From Flammulina velutipes (taxonomy: Eukaryota; Basidiomycota; Agaricomycetes; Agaricales; Physalacriaceae): DNA of 64,000 nucleotides. Below, piece by piece: positions 46,651 through 59,072 of this stretch (positions within the stretch are counted from its first letter, which is position 1; every line of letters begins with the position of its first letter). A program made the translations under genes and the position numbers. The stretch spans positions 3,100,001-3,164,000 of the forward strand of contig CM022372.1 of assembly GCA_011800155.1 (NCBI GenBank), given 5' to 3'. The notes under the pieces are model-generated. The model did not search any database. It saw only the letters and a program-made list of their open reading frames with translations, and was not told the origin of the DNA.

Positions 46651-47811
46651 CAACGCATACACCCACATCTCTCAATCTTGTTGGCGACGCAGAACAAGTC
46701 CGGCGTCGTAGCGGTGACGACTTTGTTTGTACAAAAGACGACGTTGGTTGGGCCTCCACCGCTCTCCTCCTCCTCCTCCTCCTCCTCCTCCTCCTCCTCC
46801 TCCTCCTCCTCCTCAGCATCGGCTAGGGAGACCACGAGCTGCATGCTGCCCAGAGCGCATTGGCAGCCCCGCATTATACAGAGCCTCGTATTCCTGGCAC
46901 CATTGGAAGAATCCTCCGTCTCCAGCTTCGATGTTGCCAAATCCACAATTACCGCAGACCCACCTCCTTCCCACACATACGACGCGAATACAATGTGTCC
47001 GCATCACTTAGCCCAGGGTGAGTGCTGTTGGTCTTTTTCGTGGTCTTTCATTCACCTTGCTTGTATAAGCACAACCTTTGCTTTCGCTGTGATATTTCAT
47101 CGCATGGAATCTCCCGTCAGACGGAAGATAGAGGCCATAGGAAGGTCAATGTACGTTGACGAATCTATCAAATATTTATTCTCGCTAATCATCGCTCTCA
47201 ACGCTAGACCTGTTTCTCGTCGACTTCCAGCTCTTCAAATCGTGTAGTGTTCGTCGTGGATGCTCCCCCGTTTGACCCGACTTTGGCTATCGTGGATTCT
47301 CGTGTTCGAGGACGGGCAGCGACAAGACAAAGGAGAAGGCATGCGACGAAGGCTCCCAGTTCCATGAGTCGCTGCTGCTTGGACTGGTGCCAGCGGTGCA
47401 GGCGGGGGAGAATCTCGGGACGTTTGCGATCGAGACGGGAGTCGTCAAGGGACATGCGCAACAGCGAATTCCTCCCTTGGGAAGAGCAGATCATTGCCGA
47501 CGTTCAAGTAGAAGGGTGTGCGTTCCACGCTCTTCGTAATCCTGGCGCCCGAAGACGTAACCTCCATCTCCCATGTTGCCGCTACCTCCACCAGTACCCT
47601 CGTCGATTCATTCCCTTTCACGAGCAAACGTTTCTCCTAGTCAGGCTCGCGTTCGACGATCTCGGACGAAGGGCTGTCTTTGGACAAGGTCTGCTCCCAG
47701 GATTTGCCAAAAAATCCTCTCCCGTGACGACACCACTTGCAGTGACACCGAACTATGGTTCTCCCAGACGCTAGGTGGAAAGGCATTATTCCGGAGATGT
47801 TCCCTTTCCCC
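46651..47811 (+). pseudogene. Decayed copy D of the host-gene fragment and flanks
   Basis: Matches copy C closely: the GGCGACGCAGAACAAGTCCGG block near 46681, the GTTCGTCGTGGATGCTC block near 47248, and the GGGAAGAGCAGATCATTGCC block near 47479. A CTC microsatellite lies inside it. No significant open frame. Confidence 0.55.
46765..46814. repeat. (TCC)n microsatellite
   Basis: About 16 uninterrupted TCC units. The equivalent site in copy C (about 40771) has a shorter interrupted run, so the tract has expanded. Confidence 0.9.
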
Positions 47812-48030
47812 GCACTTGTAGAACGTGTCGGGAGGTAATTTCATATCTTGCTGGTGTTGGGGCGTAGCTTATCGAAGAGGGTGGAGACGTGAAAGTTTTG
47901 TCACGATAATCTTTGGGCAGATCATTACCGGCACCGGGTGCGAACAGGATGTAACCTCGCGACTAGGGTGTAATTGTTGAAGCTATGGTTTCTTTGAGTG
48001 CCCTTTTTTTCGCTGTCCTATCTGCTCGCA
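47812..48030 (-). pseudogene. Fragment copy of the proline-rich gene at 43147
   Basis: Shows blocks matching 44036-44300: TTGTAGAACGTGTCGGGAGG, CGAAGAGGGTGGAGACGTG and GCACCGGGTGCGAACAGGAT. A segment is deleted and frames are lost. It abuts the end of decayed copy D. Confidence 0.65.
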
Positions 48031-48089
48031 CTTTCTCTGCTCATGAAGTTCTTCGTAGTTTATATAAAACAATATCATTGATTGTAATC

Positions 48090-50285
48090 CTAATTCAAAG
48101 GAGGAAATACATTCCTGTCTGTAGGTATGACATATGGCTTAGGATCAGCCTCATTCTTTTGCGCGCTACCCCAGAAGGATACGGTGAGGCCAATAATCTT
48201 CCCTGTACCCGCCCCTGGTGTCCCAGACTGGTTGTTAACCTTCACAGTCCACTCTCCTTCCGGAGAGTCACCCCTAACACACTCAGAATTAGCTTGCACA
48301 CAGTCAAATATATGAGACATGGTTACCAGTGTTTGAGCGACATAAACGTCCATCCATGGAATCCCGTAGATGCCGAGTCCTCCTTACGCATCTTCCCGAG
48401 CTGGCTAACTTTTTTATTCGGGCTGGCCAGGCTGACTTCAACGTCTCCTCTTCTCGAGTGCTGGATCCACACTTTGACTTGGACGTGCTCGATTTTATCG
48501 AAATTATGCTCCTTTATCATATCCCCCGTGATCTTGACTGTACGCAACACGCCTTGCTTGCTCAGTTTTGTCCCACCACCAAATTGCCCATTTGCATACC
48601 TCCCACCTTCGAATTGGATGTATTGAGGCTTCATCCAGACTTGTTGATTCACAGGTTCCCATCCTATCGCCGCCTTGACTAAGGCCTCAGCATCAAGGAT
48701 ACCGAAGCCGACTTCGTTACTATGTTCGCCTTTTTTCCCGCTTTGCACCGGTCGCGCAGTTTCGACGCAGAGATGCTGCAAGTCTCGCCACGTGAGATTA
48801 TTATTCGCTTCCAACGCCAAAGCGAAGATGGCAGACGCAGTCGGTGCGGCTGCGGATGTCCCTCCGAATTTCTCGTCGCATTCCTGGCGGCTGGAACCGA
48901 TACCAAGAGTGACCTTGTGTGGCGTCAGTATGATATTATCAGGGTAAAACCGCTACCCATTTGCTTACAATCTCATGGTGGTACGCATTCGAGTCATCCG
49001 AGTCATCTGAGGCCATATCAAGATCATCGTCATCATCGCTGTAGGCTACCGCCATGACAGCCGAGCACGGTGTTGAATACCTCGCGTATTCACCCTTACT
49101 GGTCGCGGACCCAATCGTTATTGTATATATGCTATCGATATGCATCATTTTTCCGTACCTAGAGAGATTGGAAGTTGACTAAAACTCACCTGCTAACATA
49201 CTCACTGTAGTTGCAATCATCCCCGCCAGCACCATCGTTTCCAGCCGCCGTTACATAGATATTTCCCCGGCGACCTCTCCCTTCATTGATACCTTTTAAC
49301 ATAGATAACTCTGCAACATATGCGAGGACATCAAGTGAGTTTGCTAACATGGAATAACCTATATTGTAGATGGATACGTGATTGAGGGCATAATGGAACG
49401 CCATGGCCTCGTGAACAGGAAGAACACGGTTAGGCCCATTGACGCGTAGACTTGCTATTTTAGCGTTATACGCAATTCCCACTCCGCAGAGATTATTCTT
49501 TGCGGCTGTTATGACACCAGCGGCTGCGGTGCCATGGCTATCATCTGGTCCCAGGACAGAAAGGAACTCGTTCTGTATGAAGTCGTAGGACTGTGCCTTG
49601 GCCTACAGAAGGTTTCGCTCGTCAATTCATAGATCACGAAGAATTCCAGTATGAATCCACATACGAAGTTATCTTTGATGTCTTCATGGTCGTTCATCAA
49701 TCCGTCGTCAATCAAAGAGACGATGATGCCTTTCCCAGTGTATCCTGCCTCCCACACTGGTATAACGTGGTGCGAATTGGAGGAGTCCTCCTTGTTCTCG
49801 AGAGACCATTGCTTGGGGAAGAGAGGATCACTGATATTCAGACGCCGTTTCGCAATAGTTCTAGTACGATCCTTAGACCTCCAAGTATGTCGTGTCGGCG
49901 GAGCGCTCTTGGAGTGCTGGCGTGGTATCTGTCGTGATAAATGCCTTACAGCAAATGACAAGTTATCTCCTCTCCGCTTGAGCAACGAGCGGTCCCACAT
50001 TTCCTCGTAGGAGTTGATGACAGGATCGTCCTCCTCTAGGCTTGCTCCTTGTGATCTCGAATGTAACGTATAGCGAGGAACCTCCCTACGCGCTAGCCAC
50101 ATATCCTCGAGCTCACCGACAGGTTCTACAATGTCAAGGCCAAAGAATTCTGCAACGTCGGCCAGCGACGCGTGGACGGGATCGTGGTGTAGAACATAGT
50201 AGTCGTGCGTATCGTATGTCTGTCGATGGAACAGCTGAGTAGCAGATGCTGAAGCGGCGAGAATGCAAGCCAAGATGGTGCGCAT
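48090..50285 (-). CDS. Kexin-like subtilase (S8B) with P domain, no membrane anchor
   Basis: ATG 50285 starts a signal peptide (MRTILACILAASASA) followed by a propeptide. The catalytic triad is complete: Asp in SLIDDGLMNDHEDIKDN, His in DDSHGTAAAGVI, Ser in GGTSAAAPTASAIF. The oxyanion Asn is in AAGNDGAGGD. Kexin-type features include NLTWRDLQHL and a P/Homo B domain with HGWTFMSLKHWG, GEWTVKVNNQ and GLTVSFWGS. About 660 residues in five exons with canonical introns. It ends about 20 residues after the P domain, without the transmembrane and Golgi tail of Kex2, so it is more likely secreted or soluble. Cleavage after dibasic sites is expected from the family, but the specificity pocket was not verified. 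Confidence 0.88.
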
Positions 50286-50817
50286 CTTTGATGCTTGGGT
50301 GCTAACTTGATTGGTGTGTAGTTATAGTGCCCCGACTTGTTATAACTAAGAGGATATTTAGGGCGATGATATATATTGCTGCAACCCACAGCGAAGGTTC
50401 CCATGACAGGCTTCGCAGTACGTTATGTCCACTGGCCAACGGTTGTATCGAAGACGCGCACGTGATCCTGATCGCACACTTTCAAAAATAGGCAACAACA
50501 GCGGACGTCTCCGCAAGTAATACTTGAGGTAACAAATCACTGTCACCTCATTCCTCTACTGTTTGGTACCATCCCTCGTATTATCTGTTCATAAAAAATG
50601 AGTTTTTATCATATGATGTGCTGGGGCGGTACCCACTGATACAGGTCAACAGCAACGGCAGCTGCTATTCATTTCAAGCTGGATGGTAATCTGCACACCG
50701 GAACGAGTTACTATCATGCCCTGTGTAATGGTCACTCACCCACTTAGTGTTGACCCGTTGACACCGACCGTAAATGTTGATGGTTTTGCTCCGGATAAAG
50801 AGCACATTGTGTTGTCT
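50286..50817. other. Intergenic stretch, no gene seen
   Basis: Upstream region of the kexin-like gene. No supported coding frame. Confidence 0.35.
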
Positions 50818-51020
50818 AGCGTTCATTGCCATTTCGGGACGATCGGGTTAAATCCGGAATGTGTTCCGCCCATCTTATTTATTACCCGAGTCCATTCCAA
50901 CCAATTTTGTAATTTGTTTGCAACACTCAGCCCTCCTTCCTGCCTCCTCCTCTTCCTTCCCTTCGGCCAAATTAGTGATGCTGGAACTCTCCAACTTTGA
51001 ACAAAACACGGAGCCTTATT
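50818..51020 (+). repeat. Dispersed repeat, copy 8 (variant form)
   Basis: GTTCATTGCCATTTCGGGAC, then ATCGGGTTAAATCCGGAA and ACCCGAGTCCATTCC. Matches 46438-46650. It is the rightmost copy and is not followed by a host-gene fragment. Confidence 0.65.
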
Positions 51021-52083
51021 TCACGACCCATGGTGATATCAAGAGGGATTTCCAATTCGCTTGTTGTGCTGCGTGCTCACGCATTTCAGACTTTTTGGTG
51101 TGTGTTTATACTTCCCCGTAGATGCCTTGACTTAATTCTGTCAGGAAGCAGGCCGTATCTCAGATAAAAATACCTATTCAGAACGCGTCGGCTCAACAAT
51201 GGACCCATTGAAACGCATTATGAAGAAGCACGGTGATGTCTACTGACGGGAGTCATGTTCCGGGATTCTCTTAGACGTTCTGGATGCCGTTCTGGCGCAG
51301 AAAATGAAGGAACACTTACAGTGTTTTCTTTCGAAGGATGGTACGTGCCATGCTCAATTACAGTCAGCATAATAATCTGTCGAACGCCTCGTAGAAGTAA
51401 CCAAACATCAATTACGGGTGAGCAGAATTCATGAAAAGACAGGCGGAGGAGCGCGAAGGTAGATATGCAGGCTTGTAGATGTCTCCTTTCGTTGATGACC
51501 GTGTAACTGTCGGTTGGCGTGTGATGATTGCGCTGAGCAGAGTGCCGCCGACGCCTCATACTATTTCTTCTTGTTCTGCTCTATACACTATCGTTAACCC
51601 TTCTAAAGCGTTCGAAGTTTGAACTCCTTCGTCTCGCGCAATGTATTCATGGGATGAACTTATCATTACTAGCGGCACGAAATTCTTCAACTTTCCGAGT
51701 TGCGTCGTTGACTACAGTCTTTAGTACGGACGTGCAATAGTTCCACAATGATCCTCGTCCCAACACTTACTCCATCGATGGTGACCCATTGTCTTGAAGT
51801 CAGAGAAGCCTCATTCAACTTTACGATTTTGATAAATGATCAACATTTTTGAGCAACAATGTCTGCCAGAGGTAGGAGCAGAGGCCAAGATTCGTGCTAT
51901 TGCATGGGTGCCCAAGATGAAAACGTCATTATCTGACTAAGTATGTGTTGTAATCTGTAAATACAATTTCGTCACTCGCTATCTGACTGCTAGAATAAGA
52001 TGTCGTTACAGGTTTTACGAGAGTCCCAGTCGTCAAGTAAAGGAGAGAATATGGGATGTAACAAGTTGAAAGGCCCGATATGT
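51021..52083. other. Intergenic stretch, no gene seen
   Basis: No recognisable protein or RNA gene on either strand. Confidence 0.35.
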
Positions 52084-52794
52084 TTACACCTCCGAACCGG
52101 AAGTTTCTTCTTCTACAGCGACAGATTTCGACTCAGTTGACTCTCCTCGTTTCGCCTGCCACTGCTCGTAGCCTGGCCTACACACCAGGCGATGCAACTT
52201 CCAAGGCATAAACGACAGTACGGTACCTTTTTGGACCTTGTACGTCTTCTTGCAGGCCTTGCAGGTGACTTGGTAAAGTTCGGCTTCGACACTTTCTACC
52301 ATTGGGTCCAAGTGGAACATTTTCACCCTATCCTCGAGCGTGAGTCTCTTCGGCGGAAGCTCAAACGGGTGCAATGACGCGACGTATTCTTTGAAAAGAG
52401 GTTGGGACTCGTTTTTGTATTTCGGGCGGAAAGTCTCTGATGTGGCGCTTTTCTTTTGTGGGCGCCTAGGAAGGAGTTAGGATGTTCGTATATCGTGGAG
52501 TTGTTAATGTGACGCACATATTTTGATCGTTTGATTCGGGCTCGTCCCTCGAACGTTTGAGCTTGACGGCGGTAGGGGTGTTGGATGTGTCTGACTTCTG
52601 AGAAGCCTTCCTCTGGGCCTCAGCAGCATTGATCCTCCTTTGCTCTAATACATATTCCTTTGCTTTCAATAACGCGAGGGTAGCCCGACGATTAACTTCT
52701 GGCAATTTGTCGAAGTCACTGAAAAGAATTATTAAGATGAAATCCAATAATGAAACAAACTGAAGAAACGTACTCGGGGAGGGAGATGGCCATG
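52084..52794 (-). CDS. Small zinc-knuckle protein (C-x2-C...H-x3-C)
   Basis: Three exons from ATG 52794 (MAISLPDDFDKLPEVNRRA after the first splice) encode about 200 residues. The N-terminal half is helical and basic (LLKAKEYVLEQRRINAAEAQ). The C-terminal half has CKACKKTYKVQKG, then WKLHRLVC, a C2HC-type zinc site similar to small transposon- or chromatin-associated fingers. It ends in an acidic tail. I do not know the family; DNA binding is an inference from the zinc site. Introns at about 52773-52718 and 52518-52467 restore one frame. Confidence 0.7.
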
Positions 52795-53977
52795 GCAGCT
52801 GAAGGATAATTCTGTTAAGGCTAGGAGATTAATGGTAGAAGTTGAGTCCTCATTGCATTTATGTACTGTCAGGAGGCGCGTTTGTTCTGGCGCGCTCATT
52901 GTTCGACGTTAGGGCCATTCAATTACCAAAATCGGATTATAATAAGCGTGAAATAGACGACTGCATTGTCCAGATTGATGAGGCCCAATGGATTTGCTGA
53001 CCAGAGATATTTATTGCGCCACATGCCTTGCCATCGGCGGATGGGTTGCGCCACATCGCTGTGGATGGCCGTGAAGGATAATATGGCTGTGCCACAATAT
53101 TAATGTGCGGACTGGTGTAAGCACGTCAAGATCCTAGGAACGAAGGCATGATAAGATATCGTTCAAAGGAGATCTGTCCCATAGCAACTTGCCTAGCAGG
53201 GTCTGGAATTGAGTACAAGTGCTCGCCGCAGTGTAGATATCCATCTTCGTACACATATCAGTCACACTGATAGCGGAATGGGATACGTTCCGACGCCTGT
53301 CACCAAATAGTCGGAGTTCTGTGATTACCTATCAACGTCAACCAGTACATATAGCTGTTGCACAGCAAGTACACGCTTCGGAGACAAACATCCTCCGAAG
53401 AAAGCGCTGGGAACTCACAATAGAGTTACTCCTCGTCGTATCCATTTCCGTGTCTACGGAGAACTGGTATCCGGGGATGTAATTCAGAAAATCTCCCATG
53501 CCTTTCCCCGTTCACAGAGGAAGCGAACGTGTCGAGAACGGAAAGAGGTTTGGTCCGTCTCCCCCATCCATCCATCTATCAATCCAACGAAATGGAGCTC
53601 CTTCGCCCGCTCACCCACGGTTTGCGCAATCCAGGTTTTCCGTCAACACTAGTGTCTTCGTCGACAAGTCAGCATATCGTCATCGTTCCTCCGATTGTCT
53701 TCGAATTCTAAGCCCACATATCCCCCGCCATCATACATCACCCACTCTAGCCTCCTCGTCCCACCCAGCCGGCCACCATCATCATCCATCATTGGCCCCG
53801 CCTCGCCCTGATCGTCAATCCCCACTCTCGCGCCTCCAACGCTGCATTCTTGAAGCTTTGAATCTGACTCATAGTTACCCCGCTCAAATCCCATCCATCC
53901 TCGATCAGGATCATAGAGTCTATTATGTCGAAATGATTAGTATTACTTGCGCGCGTGTATGATACGTCGTCGTTATG
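52795..53977. other. Intergenic stretch, no gene seen
   Basis: A plus-strand frame of 154 codons at 53498-53962 has no recognisable features and is Pro/His-rich, so it is probably chance. Otherwise non-coding. Confidence 0.35.
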
Positions 53978-55967
53978 CTATTGCACTTTTGTCCTCGATC
54001 TCTTTTTCTGCTTTCGGATATATCTCCTCAAGCTTGGTATGCCAAACTGTGTAGCGGTCAGCTCGTCGCTATCAACGAACTCGGTGAACCGATCTCACCT
54101 GTACGGTAGGGTACAAGACAAGGAAGAACGCTCCGATCGCCCAGCCCCACTTGACCTTGGTAGGTAGTGGCTCCGGAAAGATACCTTTGCTCCACTTCCG
54201 TATTACCAGTAGCTCGGTGAGGATTGTCGCTAGTAGCAGCCACACATGTTGCCCCATCCGTACAGCGCGCCTAAACGAAGTGAGTGTCCGCTGTAAATTA
54301 ACAGAAACCAGCGTACCTAGGATCGTTGATATACTGGTAAAGCTCCCTCACGGCCGGAAGTGCACATAAAAACACAAAGGCTAGCCTCATGATCACAATG
54401 GGATGGTCAGGTTCCATCCATAAGAGTGTCTGTGCGTCACGTCAGATACGGACAATCAGGCAAGCTGGGAGCTCACCTTGAGATAGAAGGGGTTGAGCTC
54501 TGCAGCCAGGAAGACCGTCAGGAGTAGTACAACACTAAAGAAGTGCGTAAAAGACGATGCCGTGCCCCAAGTGAAGGACGTGAAATCATGAGGCGAGAAC
54601 TGGCTGAGGACACGTTTCGCCTTTGACCGTAAGCCCCGTGTTTGACGAAGACCACGCCATTCGTAAGGCTAGAGGAGTGTAAGTTCTCGCCTCTTCGGGG
54701 ATGGAAACGACGGACCTTGACTTCAAAGTACTGGCAAACCTTCATTCCTGGAGCAACGACGATCGTCAGATTGTGAAAAATATTAGCAAAGGGACTCACC
54801 TAGATAGGTGCCAAGCCAGTTGCAGATTAGCACGTCCAGGATCCACTGATATCGTGATAAGAAGGAAGGGTGGCAAGTATGGAGGGAAACGTACGTGATC
54901 CCACCAGCACTAGAAGGTGATATTCGTGAGCCAAATCGACACAAGAAGTGACGTGCATACCTCTGCGAAATTTGCAAGCTGGTGCTGCAGACTGTATTCG
55001 GCCAATTCAAAGGCTACGCTGAGAATCTGGATTCATTTAGTAAGGATGGAAAGGAAGGAAGAAGTAGGTTACCCAGCAGAACCAATAGTCTCGTAGAATC
55101 ATGGCCTTCCCGAACCATCCCAGTGCGTGGGCTATGCAGAAGACGTCCAGTGCGTTCTAGATGGTCGGATAGCATGAGCGACGAGGAAGGCAAGATGAGG
55201 AGGCGCTCACCCATATGGTCGTTGGTGTCAGCGAGCAATCTTCCGCATAGCTCTTCTCTGGGAGTTGAACGCCGAGATTTGGGTCGATGTAGGTCATCAT
55301 GATTCGGGCGGAGCTCAAGTCTTGGAAGAGTAGGAAGACGAGAGCGAGTTCATAGAGGAGGTTGATGCCGAGGACCATACGCCAGAAGGCGGGATGGGGT
55401 CGAATGAACGGACCGTCGCGGAATTGGAGGATGGAGAAGACAAGAAAAGATACGATTGCAGCGTAGACGCCACTGAAAATAAACGTGAATGATTGGCAAA
55501 AATAACGGAAAGGAGGACATACACGCGCCGCTTGTCCCTACCTTCTTCCAAAACGTCCTGAGTAGTGGCAACATACGCCAAGATGACGAGACCAACAGCT
55601 AGTGCGCTAAGCGTGACAGGCTTGTAAAAGAAGCTGGAAGGCATCTAAGTTGAGAATGGAGCCTGAGCATGGGTGAACATACTCTACGCTAGTGTCGTGG
55701 CGTTCTTGGAAGGGCGTGGTCCGGGTGTATGGTTCCGTACGATCCGCCTGTATCAGATTAGAAGATGAGAAGAAACTTTCCTCCGGTGCTTACATCGTAC
55801 CCTGTGGCAAAAGATTAGCATAGAGAACTCGTCAAGAGAATGCGAGGCTTACATCGAACCGGTACGCCATTTAAGCCTGGAATCGGCTCTGGTTCAGTGG
55901 GTGATAATGGTGTGTCTGAGTCTTCTGCTGGCGAGCTAGGCGAGAGTTCTTGGTTCTCGCCCGACAT
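53978..55967 (-). CDS. Phosphatidylserine synthase, base-exchange (PTDSS) type
   Basis: About nine exons from ATG 55967 (MSGENQELSPSSPAEDS). The core has FRDGPFIRPHPAFWRMVLG, ARIMMTYIDPNLGVQLPE, KSYAEDC, AHALGWFGKAMILRDYW, SLQHQLANFAECWWDHW and LDVLICNWLGTYLGM, all hallmarks of the PTDSS1/2 family, plus about eight or nine membrane segments. The enzyme swaps a phospholipid head group for serine in the endoplasmic reticulum. Ascomycete yeasts instead use a CDP-diacylglycerol enzyme (Cho1), so the animal-like type is notable; its presence in basidiomycetes is from memory. The donor after HDTS (GTAGAG) is unusual and the N-terminal junctions are provisional. Stop at 53978. Confidence 0.88.
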
Positions 55968-57710
55968 ATTTTCCGTGCAAGAACAACCGTTTGGCGTTCA
56001 GTATTCTCTCAGAACAGTTAGAAGACGCGTTACGGAATTACAGACAAAATCGTCGTGGTGGTCGAGAATAAAGCATTCCTCGGCCACGTGCGCTGATGAT
56101 GTTACCCGCCTTCTTCCGCTTTTGGCATTCACCTTCTACTCCGTACATCCAAGCAGCCCTTCGTCACGATAATCGTTGCTAATCTGGTGGCCGCCCTTGA
56201 GAAGGCGCAGATCCGGGACGACAAAATTGCCAACGAGGCCACCTCGAGGATGAACCTGCCTCGTAGCATGACAGCTCTCAAACGTGCACTCCGGCGCCAC
56301 GATCATCTTCTTGCTTCTCTTGTTCTGTCGTACCTCAGGGTGATTAAAAATCTAATCCCGGCCAAACAGGCCGTGCGCAGGCATTCTCATCAGTGTCACG
56401 CGAAGGATCTTCCCTTCATTGAACTGGTCCCGTATCTGGCATTTGCGAGAGCCTGACAGGATACATGTACCATCATCTGCACAGGCGCCACCGCTGATAC
56501 TTGTTATTCTACATTTCCTGAAGCTTGTCGTCAAGTCGGTTAGTCTTATCTCTTCTTCTTATATGACATTAGTCTTAAGATAACCTCAGAATTACTTTCC
56601 GATGTCGTTCAAGGTTGGACCTGTGACTACAGGAAGAACACGGAATCATCTCCCGCTTTCCGCGGAGGATTGCGTGTGCCACAGTTGCCCCTTCCTTAGA
56701 CTATAGGAGAATATGGCATTTCCAGTCACTAGTCAGTCTTGGACGAGACGTCTGTTCCGACAGTTCTTTGCTCTAGCCTTACGTATGCCACAGATGCAGT
56801 ACGCCACCCAGCGTAGTCTCCGTTCATCATTCTCATTCGTTCCAGAAGAGTTTAGCTGTAAATGAATCGCGTCAGTATTCAACTTAACCTCCGCCTAGCC
56901 AATATCACTTACCTATATCCCACAGATATCGCCAGCTCCAGTTCAAGTTGTTCTGGCTTAAATCACGCGCGATAAGGCATGTTACATTAGTTATATTAAC
57001 AACCCACATTTGATGACGCCTTGCCAGCTGCCACGAGTGGACGTCTTCAATCTATTCACCGGCTTCCCCAGAGCGATTCTGGCCCCAAAATGGTATGGAA
57101 CACTTCGCACAATAGTAACGCCTCCTTATGCTGTCCGTAGGTCTCTCGGGCATGCACAGTGTTTTAATGCAAGCGTGAAAAATACTGATCGACTGCTACT
57201 TGTCCCATCACCGAACTTCGGAGATATGTCCAATCGCGTATTGTATCTTCTGATGAGGCCAGAATGGCTGTTGGACGTGTATATGTGTGTATCCATTGCA
57301 ATGCGTCTGAATCTGTATATTCAGGAGTAAGGATTGGGCTGATTCTTATCGTGTTTCGATAGCGCGTTGTCTCTCCTTGCGAGCAGGAAGGAGCTATGAG
57401 AACCACGATAATCTGGCTTTTCCAAAGGTAAGTGAATATCTTTTTTGATTTTCAGGGCGTCTACGTGCAGACGCGTGCCTTTGTGACCGTGTAACGAAAC
57501 CAAACTGACGGATAACCTTTGCCTGTTCCGGAACGTATTCTTCGGTTTGAATCGAGGTCGAAACACCCATTTTTGGCGGGGTGCATCTAATGAATAGACG
57601 ATCTGGATCTGGCTCCCACACCCTTTACTTAATGGCGCCGCCGGGACCCTCATAAAGTCATCTTAGTCTCTTGTGCTCTTTCTCTCATTCTCTCTGTGCC
57701 ACGGGCTTTC
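55968..57710. other. Intergenic stretch with one doubtful ORF
   Basis: A plus-strand frame at about 56107-56456 (AALEKAQIRDDKIANEATSR, then RSMTALKRALRRHDH) has a helical, amphipathic look and could be an exon of a gene I cannot place. Small frames near 57010-57330 and 57321-57653 have no support. The promoters of the flanking genes are expected at each end. Confidence 0.3.
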
Positions 57711-59072
57711 ATGAACACGGTTCCCTTCCAGCCTTTGCAAACAAAGGGCGAATCTATGGATATGGAGTTCACTGTCGACACAGACCACAGGTTCGTTTTA
57801 TCTACTTCTCACTCCGACGTGCACCTCAACAGCAATGCTACGCGTAGGAAAAGACGCAGGAACAGGACTACGCAAAGCTGTCTTAACTGCCATACATCTA
57901 AACGCAAGGTGCGCAGTCGTTTTGACCTCGTCGCAAGGTTGAATGCTTATTCGGTTCAGTGCGACAGGAAGCGACCATGCCAACGTTGCATCCAGCTCGG
58001 CCTAGTATGTGACCTTTTAATTCCTTTATTGTCTTGCGGCTAACGGAAAGTGCTCAGACTGGACTTTGCGTCTATGAAATTGATGATCCAGCGCTGAGGT
58101 GGGTCAAAATCTTTTTAGGGTGCACTACGCGCTTCTGAGGCTTTCGTAACAGGGATGATCCAACTATCGATGAGACAACGCGCCTCCGAAACCGTATTGC
58201 CGAGCTCGAGTCATTGGTAAGGGAACTGCGTGGTACGTGCCATTCTAGTTTCGATTAAGCGTATCTCATTAAATTATTCTTTTAGGCAAACCGCACCCCC
58301 GCTGGGCCGATAGCAGCTTCAGAGATGGCGATCCCAACGAAAAGTGGCATTCCCGTGCCACAAAATGCGCACCACTCAAGCGACGGCATTCGCCCGATCC
58401 AACTGGCGGTGACAGAGCCAATCCCAACGCCGCGCGGGCCATCCTTCCATCCCTCTTGACGCCCATAAAGACGGAAACAGCCAACGAGACCCCCTCGCAT
58501 CTCTATCGATTCTCTCCCTCACCGTCGTCGCGCTATCACCAGAGCTTTTCTGGGGGCGGATCTTATGAAGGTGGGGCGTCGTATTCTGATGGAGGTGGGA
58601 GTGGAAACGGGGACTATGAAAGCCGAAGTTATAGTTCAGAGACCATTAACTGTTCTTGTCGCGGGCAGCACTCCTACGCCACGTTGGCCCATCATTTGGA
58701 CGCGTCCTTGGCATCTCTCCGACAGTACTCGCCCCATCCTTCCAATACGCAGTGTGCCATTTACAGACGTATCACGGAGCTCCGTAATATGCTGCAGTAC
58801 GTTTTTGCTCCGTTCCATTCGAGGACTTCGTGTTGACTAAGTGACCCGATAGAGCGAACGAACCTAGCGAAAGCGGCCCGTCGTACGATAGCAACACGCC
58901 CACGGACAGCGAAATCCTCACTCCGTTGTCCGCTTCGGGCAGTTCGCATGGTCCGTTCCATACCAGTGCTTCGCCTTCTTCCCCACACGAGTGGACCACG
59001 CCTGGCTACAACCCATACTTTCCGATGCAAGCGTCAGAACATGGCAGTATATATAACCATATCATCACTTGA
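57711..59072 (+). CDS. Zn2Cys6 fungal transcription factor
   Basis: Starts at ATG 57711 (MNTVPFQPLQTK). The DNA-binding domain spans three exons: SCLNCHTSKRK, CDRKRPCQRCIQLGL, TGLCVYEIDD. The spacing C-x2-C-x6-C-x5-C-x2-C-x8-C is that of a Zn2Cys6 binuclear cluster. A short dimerisation helix follows (RLRNRIAELESLVRELRG). The rest is disordered and Ser/Pro-rich, with SP/TP sites, a Gly/Ser patch, and a C-x-C (NCSCRGQH). About 370 residues, which is short, and no fungal-specific middle homology region was recognised. It likely binds CGG-containing promoter sites in the nucleus. Stop at 59070-59072. Confidence 0.88.
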
